Source: an uncultured Clostridia bacterium
GTDB lineage: Bacteria; Bacillota; Clostridia; Oscillospirales; Acutalibacteraceae
Assembly (NCBI GenBank): GCA_947585745.1
Contig: CANPXF010000005.1
Location: forward strand, 39,737 to 103,736
DNA length: 64,000 bases
Direction: 5' to 3'
Positions 60,729-64,000 of the stretch are shown here, piece by piece. The notes beneath the pieces were generated by a model, which made no database searches, had not been told where the DNA came from, and saw only the letters and a list, made by a program, of their open reading frames with translations. The position numbers and the translations under genes are program-made. Every line of letters begins with the position of its first letter. Positions within the stretch are counted from its first letter, which is position 1.

Positions 60729-61895
60729 TTATAATATTTTATTGTTTTTTATTTCTAAAAGTGTAATACATTCTATATGCTCCGTATGAGGAAACATATC
60801 AATGGGCTGAATCTTACGCACCTTATAATTATTCTTTGAAAGAAACATAACATCTCTTCTAAGTGTTTCGGGATTACAGGATATATAAACAACTTTTCTC
60901 GGCGAAAGTTTTAAAAGAGATTTCAAGAACTTCATATCGCTTCCGGCTCTCGGAGGGTCCATAATCACAACGTCGGCAGAAATTCCAGATTTTGCAGTTT
61001 CAACCATATATCTGCCCGCGTCTGCGCATATAAAGCTTATATTTTTTATATTATTAAGCTTAGCGTTTCTTATTGCGTCTTTTACAGCGTCTTTGTTAAG
61101 CTCAACGCCTGTAACCTGTCCCGCGTATTCGCTCGCAATAATTCCTATTGTGCCCGTTCCGCAGTAAGCGTCTATAACTGTATCATCTTTTTGAATATCA
61201 GCGAACTCCATAGCTTTTTTGTAGAGTATTTCGGTTTGAATAGGGTTAATTTGGTAAAACGCTTTTGGGGAAATAGTGAACGTGTATCCGCAGAGACTTT
61301 CCTTAATAACTCCGTCACCGTACAATATTATGTTTTTATCACCGAGGACTAAGCTTGTCCGCTTGTTGTTTATATTTTGAATAATTGTGGTGATTTCGGG
61401 GTGGCGGGAGAGTAAAGCGTTAATAAAACTGCGTTTTGATTTAAACTGTTCGCTGCCCGTAACGAGGACGACCATAATCTCACCGCTCGAAAAGCCTCTT
61501 TTAATCAGAACGTGTCTTAAAAATCCTGTCATTGTGTTGTCGTCAAACGGCTTTATTTTAAAGTTTTTTATAAGCTTTCGTATCGTGACAATTATCTCAT
61601 CGGCTTTTTCGTCTTCAATAAGACAGTTGTCCACAGGAACAATCTTATGGGTAGAGCTTTGGTAAACGCCTGAAATAATACGGTTTTGCCTGTCGCGCCC
61701 GAACGCCGCCTGAACTTTGTTTCTGTAGTGGTATGGATTTTTCATTCCGATAATTTTTTCCACACGATGAAATTTACCCATTAAGCCGACAACCTTTTTC
61801 ATTTTGAATAAAAGTTGTTTTTCGTATGTTAAATTTTGAAGCTGACATCCTCCGCATTTTTTATACAAAGGACATTGATTAGTTTTATTCATCAT
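60729..61895 (-). CDS. rlmD: 23S rRNA (uracil C5) methyltransferase, RlmD/RumA family
   Basis: A 388-residue SAM-dependent methyltransferase with an N-terminal iron-sulfur site (Cys8, Cys14 and Cys17 in CPLYKKCGGCQLQ, and Cys in VPVDNCLIEDE). The methyltransferase part has VIDAYCGTGTIGIIA, MDPPRAGSD and the catalytic Cys in VYISCNPETLRRD. The N-terminal TRAM domain of Escherichia coli RlmD is missing, so the protein is short for the family; in Gram-positives one such enzyme may modify both U747 and U1939. The symbol is by family. Confidence 0.9.
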   Translation of the reverse strand: MMNKTNQCPLYKKCGGCQLQNLTYEKQLLFKMKKVVGLMGKFHRVEKIIGMKNPYHYRNKVQAAFGRDRQNRIISGVYQSSTHKIVPVDNCLIEDEKADEIIVTIRKLIKNFKIKPFDDNTMTGFLRHVLIKRGFSSGEIMVVLVTGSEQFKSKRSFINALLSRHPEITTIIQNINNKRTSLVLGDKNIILYGDGVIKESLCGYTFTISPKAFYQINPIQTEILYKKAMEFADIQKDDTVIDAYCGTGTIGIIASEYAGQVTGVELNKDAVKDAIRNAKLNNIKNISFICADAGRYMVETAKSGISADVVIMDPPRAGSDMKFLKSLLKLSPRKVVYISCNPETLRRDVMFLSKNNYKVRKIQPIDMFPHTEHIECITLLEIKNNKIL

Positions 61896-61920
61896 ATTTA
61901 TCCTAAAGTTTATTTAGTTT

Positions 61921-61949
61921 ATTTTAACATATTTAATAGCAATTTACAA
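61921..61949 (-). promoter_or_regulatory. sigma-A-type promoter for the rRNA methyltransferase gene
   Basis: On the minus strand TTGTAA (61949-61944) and TAAAAT (61926-61921) are 17 bases apart, 26 bases before the start at 61895. Confidence 0.65.
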
Positions 61950-62008
61950 TAAATTTAAATTACGAATATGCCTTTAAATTAATAACTATCCTATATTGTA
62001 GAAAAAAC

Positions 62009-62037
62009 TTGATTTATTTTCCTATTTGTAATACAAT
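62009..62037 (+). promoter_or_regulatory. sigma-A-type promoter for ilvA-ridA
   Basis: TTGATT (62009-62014) and TACAAT (62032-62037) are 17 bases apart. Transcription would start near 62044, which rules out the in-frame ATG at 62009 as the translation start and fits a start at 62057 or 62063. Confidence 0.65.
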
Positions 62038-62056
62038 GATAAGGTATGAAAGGTCG

Positions 62057-63253
62057 ATGAAAATGCTGACATTAGATAAAATTTATCACGCGTCAAATGT
62101 TTTAAAAGATGTAATTCATCAAACTGCAATTGTAAAAGCGTCTGCAATTGACACGGATTGCGATTTGTATCTGAAACCCGAATGCTTACAGCTTACAGGC
62201 TCGTTTAAGCTTAGAGGTTCAGGCTATAAAATTTCACAGTTAACCGATGAAGAAAAGGCGAGAGGAGTAATCGCCTGCTCTGCGGGCAATCACGCTCAAG
62301 GCGTCGCTCTTGCCGCAACAAAATACGGAATTAAATCTCTGATTTGTCTGCCTGACGGCGCGCCTATCTCAAAGGTAGAGGCGACAAAGGGCTTTGGCGC
62401 GGAGGTTTGTATGGTTCCGGGTGTTTATGACGACGCTTATAATGAGGCTTGCCGTCTGAGAGATGAGCATAATTACACATTTATTCACCCGTTTAACGAT
62501 GAGAATGTTATCGCAGGCCAGGGAACAATCGGTCTTGAAATTATGAATGAAATGAACGACGTTGACGCCGTAATATGCGCAATCGGCGGCGGCGGACTTA
62601 TTTCGGGCGTTGCCTGCGCGATTAAACATCTCAACCCCAAGGTTAAGGTTTACGGAGTTCAGGCGGAGGGCGCCGCCTCGATGTTTACTTCAATAAAAAA
62701 CGGAAAAATCACCGTTCTTGATAAGGCGAGTACAATCGCCGACGGAATACAGGTTAAAGAACCCGGCAGTCTTACATATGAATATGTTAAAAAATATGTT
62801 GATGAAATTGTTACCGTATCTGACGATGAAATTTCAACGGCAATTCTAACTCTTATTGAAAAGCAAAAAATGGTTGCCGAGGGCGCGGGAGCAGCTCCTT
62901 TGGCCGCGGTAATGTTTAACAAGCTTCCGATTAAGGGGAAAAAGGTTGTCTGCGTAGTTTCGGGAGGTAACATTGACGTTACAATTCTCAACAGAGTTAT
63001 TAAGCGGGGACTTATTACAGCAGGACGCCAGCAGACTCTTTGCATACAGCTTGACGATAAGCCGGGACAGCTCCTCGGAGTATCGAAGATAATTGCTGAA
63101 CGCGGAGGTAATGTAATCAGTATTCACCACGAGCGTGCAAGCGAGGGTGAAATTACTGACTGTATTTTACGAATTGTTCTCGAAACCCGTAATTTTGAAC
63201 ACGTTAAGGAGATTTCCAACGCTCTTAAAAGCGAAGGATTCAGATTAGTTTAA
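62057..63253 (+). CDS. ilvA: threonine ammonia-lyase (threonine dehydratase) with ACT domain
   Basis: Deaminates threonine to 2-oxobutanoate, for isoleucine synthesis or threonine breakdown. About 398 residues from this ATG. The PLP lysine is Lys51 in LQLTGSFKLRGSG; SAGNHAQGVAL and IGGGGLISG bind the cofactor phosphate. The last ~75 residues are one ACT domain (IQLDDKPGQLLGVSKIIAER), as in the short, TdcB-like clostridial forms that may not respond to isoleucine like long IlvA. ATGs at 62057 and 62063 are both possible; the second has better spacing from AAAGG. Confidence 0.93.
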   Translation: MKMLTLDKIYHASNVLKDVIHQTAIVKASAIDTDCDLYLKPECLQLTGSFKLRGSGYKISQLTDEEKARGVIACSAGNHAQGVALAATKYGIKSLICLPDGAPISKVEATKGFGAEVCMVPGVYDDAYNEACRLRDEHNYTFIHPFNDENVIAGQGTIGLEIMNEMNDVDAVICAIGGGGLISGVACAIKHLNPKVKVYGVQAEGAASMFTSIKNGKITVLDKASTIADGIQVKEPGSLTYEYVKKYVDEIVTVSDDEISTAILTLIEKQKMVAEGAGAAPLAAVMFNKLPIKGKKVVCVVSGGNIDVTILNRVIKRGLITAGRQQTLCIQLDDKPGQLLGVSKIIAERGGNVISIHHERASEGEITDCILRIVLETRNFEHVKEISNALKSEGFRLV

Positions 63254-63271
63254 TTATAAGGAGAAATTATA

Positions 63272-63643
63272 ATGGAAAAAATTTATACAAAAAACACCCC
63301 TAACGCTATCGGACCTTACAGTCAGGCTGTAAAGGTTAACGGTCTTGTCTTTACAAGCGGTCAGATTGCAATTAATCCCGTAACAGGAAATGTAGAGGCA
63401 GATACGATTGAGGGACAAACCGAGCAGGTTTGTACGAACCTGAAAAATCTTCTTGAAGCGTCAGGCTCATCTCTTGAGAAAGCGGTTAAAACCGTATGTT
63501 TTCTTGCGGATATGAACGATTTTAGTTCTTTTAACGAAATATACGGAAAATATTTTACCGAAAAACCCGCGCGTTCCTGCGTTGCAGTAAAAACACTTCC
63601 CAAGAATGTTTTGGTTGAGGTAGAGGTTATAGCAGAAATATAA
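63272..63643 (+). CDS. ridA: RidA-family enamine/imine deaminase
   Basis: A 123-residue RidA protein: [33 protein letters not shown], and the conserved Arg in [13 protein letters not shown]. RidA hydrolyses 2-aminoacrylate and related enamines released by PLP dehydratases. Its place 18 bases after ilvA, with an AAGGAG site, fits cleaning up the intermediates that the neighbour makes. Confidence 0.95.
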   Translation: MEKIYTKNTPNAIGPYSQAVKVNGLVFTSGQIAINPVTGNVEADTIEGQTEQVCTNLKNLLEASGSSLEKAVKTVCFLADMNDFSSFNEIYGKYFTEKPARSCVAVKTLPKNVLVEVEVIAEI

Positions 63644-63675
63644 AAAATAATCAGAATAGAAAGGAAGTGATTTTA

Positions 63676-63831
63676 ATGGTATATGTATGCGATGTTTGCG
63701 GATGGGAATACGATGAGGAAAAGGGCGCGCCCGAGTACGGTATTGAGCCCGGTACTAAATTTGAGGACCTTCCCGATGATTTCGTATGCCCTATCTGCGG
63801 AGTAGATAAAGACAGTTTTTCAGAGCAGTAA
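63676..63831 (+). CDS. rubredoxin
   Basis: A 51-residue electron carrier, too short for many gene callers. The single-iron site is given by CDVCGW near the N-terminus and CPICGV near the C-terminus, with the usual YDEEKG and [11 protein letters not shown] between. AAGGAAGTGA lies 5-9 bases before the ATG. Rubredoxins pass electrons to oxygen- or peroxide-reducing enzymes in anaerobes. It follows ridA by 32 bases and may be on the same transcript; a terminator follows. Confidence 0.95.
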   Translation: MVYVCDVCGWEYDEEKGAPEYGIEPGTKFEDLPDDFVCPICGVDKDSFSEQ

Positions 63832-63843
63832 AAACGATAATTT

Positions 63844-63869
63844 AAACGGCGCTTATGCGCCGTTTTTTT
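63844..63869 (+). terminator. terminator after the rubredoxin gene
   Basis: AAACGGCGC (63844-63852) pairs with GCGCCGTTT (63857-63865) around TTAT, followed by T to 63869. Confidence 0.87.
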
Positions 63870-63893
63870 AAATATGGTGTCCTTTAGGGCGTG

Positions 63894-63919
63894 AAAAAAT
63901 CCCCCGGTTCAACCGGGGG
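63894..63919 (-). terminator. terminator-like hairpin on the minus strand
   Basis: CCCCCGG (63901-63907) pairs with CCGGGGG (63913-63919). On the minus strand it is followed by ATTTTTT, so it could end a minus-strand gene beyond the right edge. It is also the sort of hairpin found at ends of IS200/IS605-type elements. Confidence 0.55.
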
Positions 63920-63931
63920 AGATAAAAAAGC

Positions 63932-64000
63932 TTTAGCAAAAGAAAACCTCCGAGTATAATGGTAAGAGTTTGACGACGCAATACCAAAGATACGAGGAGG
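63932..64000 (+). promoter_or_regulatory. possible promoter and ribosome site for a gene beyond the edge
   Basis: TTTAGC (63932-63937) and TATAAT (63955-63960) are 17 bases apart, and the window ends in GAGGAGG, a strong ribosome site. CCTCCGAGTAT (63947-63957) can also pair imperfectly with ATACGAGGAGG (63990-64000), which would hide that site if transcription starts further upstream. Confidence 0.4.

Overview
The window looks like chromosomal DNA from an AT-rich, Gram-positive gut or rumen clostridium, most likely a Ruminococcus-like member of the Oscillospiraceae. The reasons are: a bacterial V-type ATPase operon; the Firmicutes order yicC-remA-gmk-rpoZ-priA-def-fmt-rsmB-rlmN-stp-prkC-rsgA-thiN; a DnaD/DnaI-type primosome pair; cmk-plsC-ispH with IspH fused to S1 domains; strong Shine-Dalgarno sites; and a secreted dockerin protein, which points to a cellulosome-type fibre degrader. 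This placement is inference from gene content, not from a marker-gene comparison.

Layout. 1-374 is the 3' end of an ECF-transporter S component. 427-10586 (minus) is a nine-gene V-ATPase block (ntpF-C-I-K-G-E-A-B-D), apparently led by an ACT-domain protein (UPF0237) and a PFL-family protein (UPF0210). 10820-18587 holds a PHP phosphatase, galU coupled to a RING/zinc-ribbon membrane protein, prfB (read without the usual frameshift), an NAD-dependent epimerase, a GNAT, a collagen-like protein, a FliB-like methylase and a TSCPD protein. 18752-20706 is the primosome pair dnaD-dnaI. 20707-21791 is gene-poor, with tRNA-Pro(CGG), tRNA-Gln(CTG), several terminators and an unusual GC-rich nest of inverted repeats. 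21792-31583 carries pcrA, lemA-DUF2207, a membrane-anchored lipocalin-like protein, phosphoglucomutase, the dockerin protein and yebC.

31755-44978 is one long plus-strand housekeeping run that joins nucleotide metabolism, replication restart, N-formyl-methionine handling, rRNA methylation, PASTA-kinase/PP2C signalling, ribosome assembly and thiamine diphosphate synthesis. It is followed by 45172-46803, a zinc-ribbon PASTA protein whose kinase domain has lost its catalytic residues. 46968-50221 holds an XRE regulator, a histidine phosphatase, leuB and a CpsB-like phosphatase. 50443-52722 is an ECF sigma factor with a good ECF-type promoter of its own, a probable membrane anti-sigma protein, and a second protein repeating that protein's outer domain. 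52793-59957 has hisF-hisH, an RpiR regulator, a BaiN-like flavoprotein, cmk, plsC and ispH-S1. 60041-63831 has thrH, a 23S rRNA uracil methyltransferase, ilvA-ridA (dehydratase plus the enzyme that clears its reactive enamine products) and a rubredoxin too short for routine ORF calling. The last 170 bases hold terminator-like hairpins and a promoter/ribosome-binding site for a gene beyond the edge.

Most of the window is ordinary housekeeping DNA. The parts most worth following up are the PASTA pseudokinase, the ECF sigma locus with its duplicated sensor-like domain, the collagen-like and dockerin surface proteins, and the structured intergenic region beside tRNA-Pro. No CRISPR array, prophage or intact insertion sequence was seen.
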